Below, one piece after another: positions 51,201-62,868 of a stretch of DNA of 64,000 nt. The DNA is taken from assembly GCA_008508345.1 (NCBI GenBank), contig QNGE01000146.1, positions 143,058 through 207,057 on the forward strand, read 5' to 3'. The notes under the pieces were generated by a model. It was not told the DNA's origin. It ran no database searches and worked only from the letters and a program-made list of their open reading frames with translations. The stretch's first letter is position 1. Each line of letters opens with the position of its first letter. The position numbers and the translations under genes were made by a program. The DNA is from Paragonimus westermani. Taxonomy: Eukaryota > Platyhelminthes > Trematoda > Plagiorchiida > Troglotrematidae.

Positions 51201-52802
51201 TTGTTTTTCGAATCGTTACGGTGCCCTTTGTTACCCGATCTGGTGCCGATTCTAGGGCTAATGGAGGTTACGGATTTAATAAAAGCATGCGTTCACATTA
51301 CTTTTGATGTCTTCACAAACATAAGAAGTTTTAATCAAAACTCTGTAGACCAAATGAGACGTGAGATTATCAGATTTTTTACCAGTGCTAATCAGGGATC
51401 TTATTAACCACTACTGTGGGTTGTGAACTACGACCACAAGTAGTTTTTGTACGTAACTTAAAAATGTACTTGCATTTGAAGCGGCAATCTTATTGTTAAT
51501 TTCTCCATGTTGATACTGACTTCAAGCTCCCAACTCTTCTTCTATCTGTGGTGAAGCACACAAACAGAAAAAGGGGGGATAACGTGTATGCAAGTATGCA
51601 AGTTATATCAAGTTGGTTAATAGCTGACAGTATAACATGAGAATGGGAAAGGTTCTCAAGTGGCAGAGATGCAAAAACGGATTGCCATTTTGGCTACTCC
51701 ACTCTGTGTTGCTGGTAGTTGAATATCACTGTTGAATTCTATTAATACCGTCGGTCGGGAGAAATTAACCACTTCTTGTGACGTTCATTTCGTTAACTTA
51801 TATTCAAGTCAACCGTGCGAAATTCCTGTGTCGTTACTAGAAAGTACACCTACTATAAGTATTAAAGTACACCTGTTTTCATTTAATTTAATGTACTCGA
51901 AGTTTTGATGACAGAGATAAATGTGTGTAACAGAACTTGCAGTCAAACCTGAATCACTCTAAAGTTTAAATATTCTTACGTACATATTTTGACAGAATTG
52001 CTTTCAGAGTACGAACTCCCTTAAACAACTTGCGGTAATGAATTTATCGGAACATAAGAATGTTACATGGTTCACCGTGTTAACAGCTCGTCTGTTGTCA
52101 TCAGCTGCAGATACAAAACATTGAGATCCTAATTGACACAAAAACTGTTAAATATTGGTCATATAATACTACTCACACTCTTCAGGACCACGGCCCTTCT
52201 GTGAGTTGGCCATATAGGTTGACTTGTCCACACAACAATGTGTTGAATGAGCTAACCTGGTAAATTTGACAACCTGGCGTTATAAAATAGTTAGTGATCG
52301 ATTATGTAACTACAAGCAGCTGATTCATAAGTTCAGGATTTTTACGTCCTCAGTTGCGTTACACATTGTGGGGTGTTTTCGTTCAGTTGCCGAAACATTC
52401 ATGAGTCTGTTCTGCCTATGTAGACATTGTGGTAATCTCAAATGAGCTGATGTATGAGATGTGAAGAGAGACGTAGTTTTAGAGGCTCCATTTGCAAAAG
52501 CGATTAGCTACTGCTCTAGTTGTTTGGACTAGGCGCGGTTGCAAAACCGCATACACAAGAACTAGGGCAGACTGTTTTTTGCTGTTTTTTCCTGATAGAT
52601 TCCTGAACATATCACAAGGTGAACTACATCCTTTCGAGCCGCTCTCATAAACCGTTTGCGTCCCTCTACATCAGTGTTTTGGTGGTGCTTTTCTTATAAA
52701 ACCCTTCTCAGGGTCCTCCCATTGCCTAATGTAGATATTGTTATGACCGCAATAGACGATTAGCCTGCAAGGCTGTTGATTGCATGAACCGTACTGGTTG
52801 TG
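48253..52802. other. No gene seen
   Basis: About 4.5 kb. Frames such as 49700-50098 (minus, 132 codons) and 51138-51407 (plus, 89 codons) are of chance length. The second has a balanced composition, but neither end carries a good splice site. Confidence 0.4.
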
Positions 52803-53027
52803 CTAAAATTTAAAACCATGAACTCGCACACTCATTCGCACACACTGGTCCGCAATACATTGTCGTCCGTCTTGGTGGCACGTTCCCAATGGCGCGCACC
52901 CACTATTTCGATAGTCGCTTCTGGTAACTCGCCATACTGGCACTGACAGTTGCCTTTTTGGTTCCCAAATATACTCCCAAGTTGCGAGTAGTATACTACT
53001 CACCAACGAAGATGCCTATTATGCAAC
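52803..53027 (-). repeat. Palindrome-headed repeat family, copy C
   Basis: On the minus strand it shows the same order as copies A and B: GCATAATAGGC, CTTCGTTG, a perfect palindrome (52986-53001), then GAAGCGACTATCG, GACGGACGACAA and AATGAGTGTGCG. The frame seen in A and B is broken here by a stop soon after the ACTATCG block. Confidence 0.7.
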
Positions 53028-55467
53028 AGATATAAATACTCCTGGAACTGTTGAATAGAGATTTCATCACACCACATATAGGTGAAGTCGAAATAAAGCT
53101 TAAGAAACGAATACATTTCCCATCCCATTGTGATCAGCACGGTAGCTCATCCATATGTTTGGTAGTGGGTACAACTTAAAATACTAAACTGATGTTAGAT
53201 TCAGTTCCACAAGAAAAAAATAGCGTCGATTGGATAAGGTTGATCTGATAGTAAGACAAAATCGAACAATCAGTTGATGTAAAAATGTCATCAGCTTATA
53301 TTTTGTACGATAAGGCCTCAGCAACCAACTGTGACAACCCCCTGTCTGAACCAGTGTTTGGTGCTTTTCGGAACCACAACCCAGGAAACAAACTTGCTCC
53401 AAATCAATGCAAGTTAGTTAATCTTTCCCAAAACGCTCAACTATGCTTTCTGGCTTCGTCATTTCCAACGATTTTCACTATTCATTTTTGGTATCAACTT
53501 TGATGGTGGTGTCGAAGGAGTTGAATATTTCCTAAACTATGACCGACAGACATGGTGGAATGAAACTTCAGAAATGTGATTCTCTTAAGGTTGTTTGGAA
53601 ACTCATTTTGCCGCAAGAAGTAAACAAGAAAATCACAACCTAAGATGACAAACAACCTTTGTATGTCCCCCCCCCACGAATGTCATTCTTTATCGTTATT
53701 TTTATCGATCATTAGATTATTGAGGTCACCTGCTGATTAATGTATACAATTGTGATAGCTATCAAGTAGAAGGTGTGATTGTTCCGACATTCATTGGAAC
53801 AGGTGATCCTAGCGACGGGATACGTCCAACACAGAGAGCAGATGAGTCACGTAAGGAGCCGACACTGAGAGAAATCACTTCAACAAGCGCCAGATGACAA
53901 GTAAAAACCCACCACGCAGACGTCAGTCAAACGGGCAAAATTGCACGCAACGTTTACATCCCAACATGACTGCGTTATGAGCTGGAATTCCGTTCCAAAA
54001 AGCGGGTTGAGCGAGGACATAGAAAACGAACAGTAAACACCTTGCTTTATCAAAAGACTATTCGCTATATAGTGCCAACTTAATTGGACGGAAAATGTGA
54101 GCAAATTGTCACTGACCCGTTGATGGTAATGTGGCTCAGAACTGTTACGTTTCAAAGGCAGAAGGTCCAGCACATTTGATATCTGTGTCGTTGAGTTATA
54201 TTTAAAAGGGAATTGCATTGCACTTTGAAAAGTTTGACGACTTGAACTGGACAAACTCCTGTTCGAATTTATAGAGATTCCATCTCTCCTGATCCAAATA
54301 TAATTAGTCGACCTACAATCCATCATAAGCAACTCACACGTCCTAATCCTCCCCTCTTCTTATGCTACCAATTCACTACGAACCTTAGACGTTTTCCACT
54401 TCCAGTGTTTCATTCTCATTTACATCTTCCAGACCTGTCAAACATCTCATGTGCTCGCCCTGATTTAATCTGTTAGTCTTCATTTGTTGTTAGGGATTGT
54501 GATAAGCAAACAAGAAAGCTTACCACTAGTAAATGTGGAAACGTTGTGAATGACAACACTTCCTGTCGAGCTTTGTGACAGTGAATTTTTTCAACGGTAT
54601 GAATATGACTGAAGAATTTCACTGCTATCCACATTGCCTTTGATCATGAAACATGTGGGAAACCAGTACGACTTGATTACAAACAAATACACGAATTTAC
54701 GAATGATTATCTTCCATGTATTGTTTCGGTTATCCATCAAAGGCATGTCTCAAAATATTTAGGAGATGGTTGTCCAGAGTTGTCCCATAATGAGTATTAC
54801 AACTGCATCTGGAGTAGCTTACAATAGGCAAACCGACGATCTTGAAATACTAAGGAAATCTTTGCAATTTTTTTTAGTGTTTTTCATAAAATTGTGGTTT
54901 TACACACACTTTTCGGTCGACTTAACAGATTTGAAACGTGAATTGTGATATGCAACTTTTTACCACAGGATTTTTAAAAAAATGACGTGAACAAAATTAT
55001 TATACTGTTAATGATTTTACTTTGTCTACAGCGTTCATGGGGGGTCGGTCTCATAGCTTCGCACACAAAATGTAAAATGCTTGTGCAGGGTTATCAAGCC
55101 ATTGAAGACTTTGGTTGGTCACACTGTCAGTTGTTGCCCAAATGAACTGGCGTCAAATTTTAACTAACAGGTGAGCTCGATAGTCGATTTTATCAGTTAG
55201 CTAATGAACATGTTCCGTCACTATCTGACAGCCATCTCGTACGGTAGTGTGGAATCAAAATTATGAAACTGACTGGCAAATGTGTGTTTGCACACATCGA
55301 TAGATTACTATTGAAATTCGGACAAAACAGAAAAGTTTGGTGTTAACTAATGTGATTTCGTTTACAACACTCCTGAGGAAGGCTATTCGACGTGGTTGAA
55401 TCGTAGAATATTACAACTTGCTCGTAACGTTGTGTTATTCTCAATTTGTTTATCGATAACCTGTTAG
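53028..55467. other. No gene seen
   Basis: A 150-codon minus-strand frame (53880-54332), serine- and asparagine-rich, is the only notable frame. It lacks a family match and clear splice sites, and is within chance length. A run of nine C occurs at 53667-53675. Confidence 0.45.
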
Positions 55468-55552
55468 ACACGACATCCAAACTGTTGGATTACATTCGTA
55501 CTAAATTTGGTACAGATGTCTTAAAACAGGTTGATCTTCCGATGGCCAGTAG
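55468..55552 (+). CDS. Candidate internal exon, unknown protein
   Basis: The acceptor tract (TTATTCTCAATTTG ... CTGTTAG) and the AG/GTAAGA donor are both good. The 85 bases run from phase 1 to phase 2 and read TTSKLLDYIRTKFGTDVLKQ then VDLPMAS, a typical globular composition. The next exon should begin in phase 2. None of the downstream candidates here does, so any gene model in this region is missing at least one exon. No family was recognised. Confidence 0.38.
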
Positions 55553-56650
55553 GTAAGATTATTTTGTAAAGTCTTGTTTTCATTAAGCTCACACATTCAT
55601 TAATGCCGATAAATATTCAGATCCATTCAATTCAACTAACTGCTGTATACATTTGTAGATGTGGTCAATTACGTCTGATACAAAAGTCTCATTAGTGAAG
55701 CAAAAGCGGTGTGGTCAAGTTACAGTGCGCTTATGATCTCGTTTCTGTAGATGGACACGGTCCATCCCAGATCGCCAGTTTGAGCTGGATGTAGGTGCAA
55801 AGATTTCAAATTGAGTTCAAAGCGATTCCAGGTGCTCACCCTCACACCAACAATCCACTCCAGATGGACTGTGTTCAACCGCATACAAGAGGTGAAAAAC
55901 AAATTGTAATTTAATTACATTCAAATACTTCGATTAGTATTGCAGAGGACTGTTGGGTTAGTATCCGATTCAGACCATCTCTATATGATGAATTCAAAAA
56001 ACCGACAAAGCCAATCATGGTTTATCGGTTTGAAGATAAACATCAAGGATTAGCATGCATAGAAATGATGCTCTCATTTTAATTTATCATCAGCGCACGT
56101 ATAGGCAGACCTCATAGTGTGAAGGATGATAAACAAGAGTTGTAAGCACGGATACAAGCAAATAAGGACATATAAGCAGTTTTAAACAACACTAGAAATA
56201 TAAGTTTGCAATCAGTATAAACGAAACATGAGTGAACTAAAACAAATCTCCTGAAGGAGGTGATCTTAAAGAGCAGTCACTGAGAAAGGGACGCTAACAT
56301 ACATCACATCCGGGTGAATGCTTTTGTGATTAGATGAAAGTGTTAAGGTTTACAGCACGAAGATCACAGACAGTCAGTGGAATGTTGTATAAGCACTGAT
56401 GAAATGGAAATGCTAACTGCGAGAGGTTATAACATGGAGTCGTATTTTTGGAAACCACAACAAATATGGAGGGAACACAATGGAAACTAGTCCGGATTAA
56501 TGACAAAGTAATGTATAGACGTGATTCTAGAGAGGGTATTTAATTGACCCGATTTACACGTCGTTACTGATAAGGTTTTTTGAATAGTTATACGTACATT
56601 GTCTGGATGTACGTTTGGAACGTAGTGGGAGCATGCTTTGAATTTTTAAG

Positions 56651-56719
56651 GCTTTGGTATCACAATTATCATGACGGACTCGAATAGAGGAAACCTCATC
56701 CGTCCCGTCATCAATCCAC
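56651..56719 (+). CDS. Candidate internal exon, unknown protein
   Basis: Sixty-nine bases between TTTTTAAG and a GTGAGA donor, phase 1 to 1, reading GITIIMTDSNRGNLIRPVIN. The acceptor tract is short. The frame stays open beyond the donor for about 11 codons. It does not phase-join to either neighbour, so this is the weakest of the exon candidates in this part. Confidence 0.2.
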
Positions 56720-57390
56720 GTGAGACTCGGCGAAAGCTCATCATATCATGAAAATGTTATTTCAGATGGTTTCGCTTGTCCTCTATCTTTAAAGAATTTT
56801 GGCGCGTTTGTTTGAAGACAGCATAGAAGAAACACATTGATTGCAAATCATCGAAGTCTAGAGAACGTTTTGTCCCTAAGCTATGATGATGCTAACAGCC
56901 ACATTGCTGACTCACCGTCAGTTATCTCACGCTAACTAATTAACCTGTCGAAATTACGATAACAATCCTGTGTGAAAAATTCTGAGGCGATTGTCGTTGT
57001 ACCAAATAAGTCAATGCTGTGTGTCTCGAAGGTATTACTTTAATCACTGTTCAACAGGATCTGAAACTACTTCATGATTGTTGGTAAAAACGAAACTGAC
57101 ATGTTATTTAGTAACCACAGAAGCAACATTCACCAGTCTGTTTTGCCTTAATGTGGTAACATCAACCATTGCAACACGTTGGTTGAAACTTCGTCGTTGT
57201 TGATGAATATGTAAGGTCTGATCAGCACACCACGAGAACAAGTGTGTGCCATAATCTGTCCAAGGTTTTGCGAGAAAGGTGAAAGTTTTAACGAGGGAGA
57301 TTTAAGGATCGTCAAACCGGTAATATCGCGGTTCTTTTCTTTGAAGTCTCAAATGACTTTTTGCTTGCCTTTTTCTTACATCCTCTTCAG

Positions 57391-57471
57391 TTCCATGATG
57401 TTTTCCAAAAATTATCTAAGTACAATCGTCAAGTTACTAGACGGTTTATTGCACAAGTTTTTGGGACACGT
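57391..57471 (+). CDS. Candidate 81-bp internal exon, unknown protein
   Basis: The acceptor is one of the strongest in the window (TTGCTTGCCTTTTTC ... CCTCTTCAG), and the donor after ACACGT is GTAACT. The piece is 27 whole codons, phase 0 to 0, reading FHDVFQKLSKYNRQVTRRFI and then AQVFGTR. A different frame is open over the same bases and gives a hydrophobic peptide, but it runs straight through the pyrimidine tract. No family was recognised. Confidence 0.38.
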
Positions 57472-58902
57472 GTAACTCCATACGCCACACTATAATACAG
57501 TATCCTCAAAGATTTTTGTGCTCCATTGTCGAGACGTGTGAACCCCCAAACAATATAAACATATAGGTAAATCAAAGTGTGTTGTTGACCTTCATACCGA
57601 ACCATCAACTCAAGGTCATCATTTCGTGGGAGCATTTACCGAATTATAAACAGAGATATTTAATAGTCCCGTGACAGCGCAGAACACGCAGTATCATAAA
57701 AACCCGTTTCATTGTTGTGGGGCTGAAGTAGCTTTTCCCTTCTATTCGGAAGTAAGTGTGGTATGTAATCATTACGACTGGTTTACAAAGATGAATTTAG
57801 TCACTGGCTACAGACTACGTTGCTGGATTCATGTACTCTAGACCGCTGGATCTTTACAGCAGCCGTGAAAAAACATTTTGAGGTAACGTGCCGTCATGGT
57901 TCTATTGATAGGCCACTTAAGTCGACGTGAAGATTTACAGAATTTTCGGTCTTTCTTGGAAATTATAAGCTCATAGTACCTAAACGCATGCAGGGTACTA
58001 ATGTATAACATACCAGGGTCATCGCCACTAAATTATTAATCTAATTTGCGCATTGAAAGCTACTATATGAAAGCACGGTCGGAATTTGAGCATTAACACT
58101 AACAATTAAATAAACTGCCAACCACTCCTAAAGATTGTGTAGCTGCAGTCGGCTGTTTCTTGTCAAAACAAACCGGCTGAAAAACACATGTAACCGCGAA
58201 CACTGTGTGAATGTGATGCAATCTAAATGATTTCCAGTTCATGTTAAATAAAAACATGAAAACCTACACAAACTCACAAGCAATTCAGACGAGTCCTTTT
58301 GAAAAGACCTAGGCTCGAGGCTTACCCTTAGCAATGTACGACATAAATGCTCATATTGGTGAGCGATGTTCAGTTTTTGCCACAGTGGATCCCCGATTGT
58401 TTAGGAGTAGTCAACTCAGTGCTCACCACGTTAACAGATTTATGTAGTTCAGACTTAATATCTTGAAGGAGGGGTGGTCGACTAGAGCCAAGAGGATAGT
58501 CATATTGTTCCCTGTCAGAGTGTTCGAACAGTCTGAGCGTCACACACAAGTGAATGTGGCCGATCGGTTGTATGTAATACCTCGGTATTGCCTAATGTAA
58601 AGTCTATGACTGCAGTCTATCACTGCAACTGGAGGTCAGATTTCGGTAGTTGCTAAGCAATGCCTTACAGATGAAACTTGGCTGAAGTAAAACTGGGGAC
58701 TGGTAGTTCGCTTCAAAAAAGGCCGACTAAAATTTTTATGGGAATAAAAATACCGTGAGCCAATTTTGGCTAATCTCAGTTTATATCCACCAAAACTTCT
58801 CAGTAACCATCTATCCCGAGGCTTGTGATGCTCAAATCGTAAACTTTAGACGATGGACAATAATGGTCAATTTATGAATACAATGACAACATTCGTGCGT
58901 GC
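57472..58902. other. No gene seen
   Basis: About 1.4 kb with short frames only, ending at a possible LTR. Confidence 0.4.
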
Positions 58903-59368
58903 TGTTGCAACTAGATTTCTGACGCATGAACTCGTAAACAGATAGTGAAATAACGATCATGATACGGCGGATAACAGAACGACGGAGTACGAAGTATACA
59001 CGGTCAGTTAGTCTCTTCTCGGCCAACCAACCCACCCGGGGTTACCGCACAAACACAGGGAAAGACTGGCCTTAAAACACATCTCCTTTATGTCTCTCAA
59101 CCCGGAGACAACACGGTCACACACCCGCTCATATTTATAGGGTTTGCGGCTATCAACAAGCAACGTCAAAAGAATGGACCTGACAAAAGTCCAGACAATG
59201 CAGAGTAGACGTTCATTCGGGCTGACAACCACAGTTTTCACGACGGCTGTGGACGGTTTTGGAGACCACAGAAGCACACGACCAGGGAAACTCTGAAGGT
59301 CACTCACAAGTTTACTTTGTTAGTCTTCTTGTCATAATATTTGTGGGGAACTGGCAACGTCCCCGACA
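58903..59368 (-). mobile_element. Possible solo LTR (Ty3/gypsy type)
   Basis: Read on the minus strand this starts TGTCGGGGACGTTGCC, contains a TATAAATA box (59131-59139) and ends TAGTTGCAACA, giving TG...CA termini and a length of 466 bases. The start resembles, from memory, LTRs of the CsRn1/Kabuki group of trematode and insect gypsy elements. The sequence is richer in G+C than its surroundings. No flanking target duplication was found and no internal gag-pol sequence is present. The exact ends, and the call itself, are inference. Confidence 0.4.
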
Positions 59369-59687
59369 CATGCATTACTCAACTTTACTGTGTGACAACG
59401 AACTTTTGTAAATTATACGTCTGGTTACTGGTTAAATCGAAGGTTGAGACACTATATTTCTTACATATGTCCGAAATAACAGCTTAGATGGCAACATCTT
59501 CCTGTCATCAGTAAGACAAATTACTAGCGAGAGTGCACATTCAATTTAACGTATCCAATCTGACTAGTTGGTTATTGCATTGATGGTAATATCTGAGATA
59601 GTCTGCCAAGTGATTTTTTCTTTCCAGACTAAAGAGGTGGGCCCGCGTGACCAAAGCTGTCATTGAAACAATGGCTCTCATCGATAA
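59369..59687. other. Unassigned sequence between LTR candidate and PLE
   Basis: A minus-strand frame crosses it and continues into the inverted PLE arm. It does not match the 3' flank of the main PLE copy beyond 61203, so it is probably flanking DNA. Confidence 0.4.
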
Positions 59688-59840
59688 ATTTGAAAAAAAG
59701 CCAATATTAGCATGTAAGATGTCTTGCGCAATGACCTTTCGTTTGCATCTCATCGGTTACTTTTGCGAAATTAAAATACACTTTGTATAGTTGGTTCTGC
59801 CGACGTATCTGCGTCCACAGACACAATCAAACGTTTATAC
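59688..59840 (-). repeat. Inverted, internally deleted copy of the PLE 3' end
   Basis: Two blocks are reverse complements of downstream PLE sequence. 59688-59790 pairs with 61102-61203 (3' untranslated end), and 59791-59840 pairs with 60569-60618 (GIY-YIG region, three mismatches in 50). The 483 bases between these partners are missing here. The arm joins the sense-strand reverse transcriptase at about 59841. Partial inverted copies at the 5' end are a known feature of Penelope-like elements. Confidence 0.8.
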
Positions 59841-59841
59841 A

Positions 59842-60880
59842 CCTACTACAGAAAAAATAGATGGAGTTGCAATGGGTAGTACATTAGAACCTGTGTTAGC
59901 TGACATATTCATGGGGCACTTAGAGCATTCTGTGTCCAATGAAATTCGGAACACGTTGTTTTATAAAAGATACGTAGACGATATTTTTTCTCTATTCGAC
60001 GGCCACTGGCATGTACCAGCCTTTCATGAGCTGTTAAATAGTTCATATAACAAACGAACGTTTATCCTTGAAGTTGAACAAAATGAGAGGATATCATTCC
60101 TTGACGTTCTTTTGGAAAGACGTGAGGATGGGTCACTTTCCAGAGGTGTCTACCGCAAGTGGACAGGACAATATGTGCACTTCAAGAGTTTCACACCTAT
60201 TGCTCAAAAACATGGCCTCGTTAGGACTTTGTTTCACAGAGTTCGACGTATTGCGACGGAGGATGTGCTAGAAAGTGAACTGATTTTACTGCAGGAGACT
60301 CTTATAAAAATGGGTATCCCAAAAAGTTAATTGAGAAGTACTCCACTCCACAAACAACGCGGGTTACACCCATTACTGTTCTTCGCAAGCCTGTCTATCT
60401 AACTCTTTCTTTTAAAGGTGATAATGTTTCAGCCCTGATCAAACGCCGTTTAGATACAGCACTCAAGCGCACATACAACGCCGCACAACTGGTCTACGTG
60501 GATGAAACCATCCGTGTTCCACCTACACGTAGAAAGGACGTGATGCCCCTTTTCGCCCAATCCAATTCGTATACACGTTTGATTGTGTCTGTGGAAGCAG
60601 ATACGTCGGCAGAACCAGGAGGCACCTTGGCACACGTATCAACGAACACATACCGAAATGGCTTTTGAATTTCGGGGTCGGTTGTGCCCTGAGGGCCACT
60701 ATAAAACACCTTCTACAGACCGGCCACTCAGTTGACTCTAGAGCGGCTTTCAGAGTGTTCTTTAGACCCAAGCTAAAGCAGGCTCTCAATATTGCTGAAG
60801 CCGTCGCAATCCATCGACAGAATCCCTCTTTATGCACTCAGAGACAGTTGGTGACTAACCTTTCACTATGTTGGTAAGAA
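59842..60880 (+). pseudogene. Penelope-like reverse transcriptase/GIY-YIG endonuclease, broken
   Basis: The protein combines a reverse transcriptase with a C-terminal GIY-YIG endonuclease, which together make Penelope-like elements mobile. Visible here: motif B as IDGVAMGSTLEPVLADIFM (from 59860), the catalytic YVDD (59971-59982), the family's ISFLDVLLERREDG, and the thumb (KWTGQYVHFKSFTPIAQKHG). The frame then shifts near 60310-60330, where PKS and a stop interrupt. It shifts again near 60560-60570, just before the endonuclease core CVCGSRYVGRTRRHL and RINEHIPKW. The tail LNIAEAVAIHRQNP ends at TAA (60878-60880). The fingers and motif A are missing at the 5' end. Two frameshifts make it non-functional. 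Identification is firm; the subfamily is not determined. Confidence 0.88.
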
Positions 60881-61121
60881 TGCAGCTAGTACTTTTTGTA
60901 TAGTATTTTAGCTCTTGTTTGTTTTCTGCAGATTTTTCTAACCATATCTGAACTTCCCCACTCAATATGTATGTATCTTTTACCACCCCTTTATTGCATC
61001 AAACTTAGCAATCAGTTACATTTTGCTGCTTTCCCTCTGATCACCTGACTGACTGTTTCAAATATTTCTAGATTGATTTCGCCTAGCTGCTTGCCCCCCA
61101 ACTATATAAAGTGTATGCTAA

Positions 61122-61160
61122 GTTCGCAAAAGTAACCGATGAGATGCGAACGAAATGTCA
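61122..61160 (+). ncRNA. Possible degenerate hammerhead-like motif in PLE 3' end
   Basis: CCGATGAG (61136-61143) and CGAAA (61151-61155) lie 7 bases apart, and GTTCGCA (61122-61128) pairs with TGCGAAC (61145-61151). Penelope-like elements are known to carry hammerhead ribozymes in their terminal repeats. The core needs CUGAUGA, so CCGATGA has one change, and no proper helix II can be drawn. The inverted copy at 59.7 kb keeps CCGATGAG and CGAAA but weakens the stem. Confidence 0.25.
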
Positions 61161-61203
61161 TTGCACAAGATATCTAACATGCTAATATTGGCTTTTTTCA
61201 AAG

Positions 61204-61900
61204 CTGTTCTTGGTGTCAGCCTTCAGGTGAAAATAAAGTGGTCTGCTAGTGTGTTCGACAGTTTTGTTTTGCATTGATACAAAGACAGGATATCAGAATG
61301 ACAAAGTGATAACCTGTCAAAACAGTAGGCACAGAATAAAGTTCGGACTGGTTTGGGAGGTTGTTTTAATTAGATTGTAAGCAAGATGTTTGTAAATACT
61401 CATTATACACAGATCTTTCTGCCATCAATCACATATGTGTTATTCATTGGCAATTAGGCTGAGTTCAGTTACCCAAGGTTCAACTTGTCACCGTGGGTTT
61501 TGACAAAACGTTTGGCAGTGCGGTATAAATTTATACTTATCCTATCAAGTTGTTTTAAAAACTTTCAAAAAATGTCTCATTTATGTGACCTTAACGATAG
61601 TTATTATCATTCTTGCTCCAATAGTTACTTGTTGATACTAACGAACTCTTGAATAACCGAGTTGCGTTGATTCACGATAATCTCATTTGAGCTCGATATT
61701 GACAACTAGCCAAATGAAGCTAACTGTGGAGCAGATCGGGCGGGATAACGTGCGTTGACAAACTGAAACAACCATATGTCAACAACCAAATACACTTAAG
61801 CCTCTGCCTAATAGTAAGTATGTAGAAGTCCGTCTGCTAATCAAATTATACCAGATCAGAGAGTTGAAATGTCGACGTTTTCATGCCGGTAGTTGTACAG
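61204..61900. other. No gene seen
   Basis: 3' flank of the PLE. Includes AATAAAG near 61236, which might serve as its poly(A) signal, but nothing else recognisable. Confidence 0.4.
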
Positions 61901-62104
61901 CAAACCTGTAACCTGAGGTGTTTGCGTATAACAAACCTAAACCGGAAATACAATCGCACCGACATGCGGTATTTTTGGCGAGCGACATTGCAGGCTATTC
62001 GGAAGTCTTCTCAATGTGTTATTGATGAAAGCGAACTGGTTACCAGTCCAAATCAATCGATTAAACCGTTTTTGTTGTACGACATTAACTACATTGCAGA
62101 CTGA
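61901..62104 (+). CDS. Candidate exon, unknown protein
   Basis: GGTAGTTGTACAG precedes 61901, and the frame is open for 67 codons to TGA. It reads RITNLNRKYNRTDMRYFWRA and then SSQCVIDESELVTSPNQSIK, a balanced composition. It could be a terminal exon, or be spliced out within the frame at a weak GTTACC donor. It lies only 215 bases before the better-bounded exon at 62319. No family was recognised. Confidence 0.27.
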   Translation, partial: QTCNLRCLRITNLNRKYNRTDMRYFWRATLQAIRKSSQCVIDESELVTSPNQSIKPFLLYDINYIAD

Positions 62105-62318
62105 ATGGTTGAACTACAGACAAAACACGAGCTTCCAGTTTATGTAAAACTGCTGCTTGGGCTTGACTGCTTCTGAACAATGGGGTCACGAAAAAAACCG
62201 TGTACTACGGATACACTGCACGAAACGTTGGTTGTATAGTATATTTAAAGAGGTAACCAGCTACATAATTTCGAGGCTCGTAGTCACAACGTGACAGAGT
62301 ATATCATTTTTTTTACAG

Positions 62319-62365
62319 TAGATTTAACCTTTCTTGAGGAATACTTCGGAGATCTTAGTCACAGA
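62319..62365 (+). CDS. Candidate 47-bp internal exon
   Basis: The acceptor (ATCATTTTTTTTACAG) and the donor GTAAGT are both close to consensus. One frame is open (phase 1 to 0) and reads DLTFLEEYFGDLSHR. Too short to assign. If it belongs with the exons at 55.4-57.4 kb, the PLE and the LTR candidate sit inside its introns. Confidence 0.35.
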
Positions 62366-62868
62366 GTAAGTCTGGAGGCACAGTGTCTACTGGGTCATTA
62401 AGTCTGTGTATGTCATTCCATACATCTCAAACAGTGGAAATTAATCACGTTCGAGGGTCAGATTCTGTCATTTGACCTCAGTGCTATACTTTGTAATATT
62501 AAGCAGCAGATCTGTATTATAGTCTATCCATCCTGATTTGACCTATCCTATAAGAGATGAAACCTGATTAGATCGGAATCATCATCGTGGTTTACTGCAT
62601 GCTAACTTATTGTGCACATGAGATCGTATTAGAACTATGATCCTCATTTGACACTACTCACTCACACTAATAAGAATTAAACATATTGCGAACCAACAAC
62701 CCAACTTTTTTATATTCAGACTTGAAGCTTTTTTGAAGCACGTTTTGTGAATTCAGAAGGCGGATGACGGAAAGGTTGTTTTATTGGAGAAAAAATACAC
62801 TACTTAAGCCTCTCAACGGGACTAGAAACAAAAACACTCATTTGCACACCGCACTCTTTAGAGGACGC
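62366..62868. other. No gene seen
   Basis: Short frames only. Confidence 0.4.

Larger units (their letters stand above)
59688..61203 (+). mobile_element. Penelope-like retroelement, 5'-truncated, fold-back
   Basis: Composite of an inverted 3'-end fragment (59688-59840), a truncated sense body (59841-60880) and the 3' end (60881-61203). Terminal blocks of about 100 bases are inverted repeats of one another. Divergence between the arms is about 15% by eye and the coding body has two frameshifts, so the insertion is old and inactive. Confidence 0.8.

Noticed and set aside
53880..54332. 150-codon minus-strand open frame
   Set aside because: Serine-rich, no domain or signal peptide, no clear splice sites. 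Chance length.
59008..59307. 99-codon minus-strand frame
   Set aside because: Lies across the LTR candidate and its TATA box. Better explained as non-coding LTR sequence.
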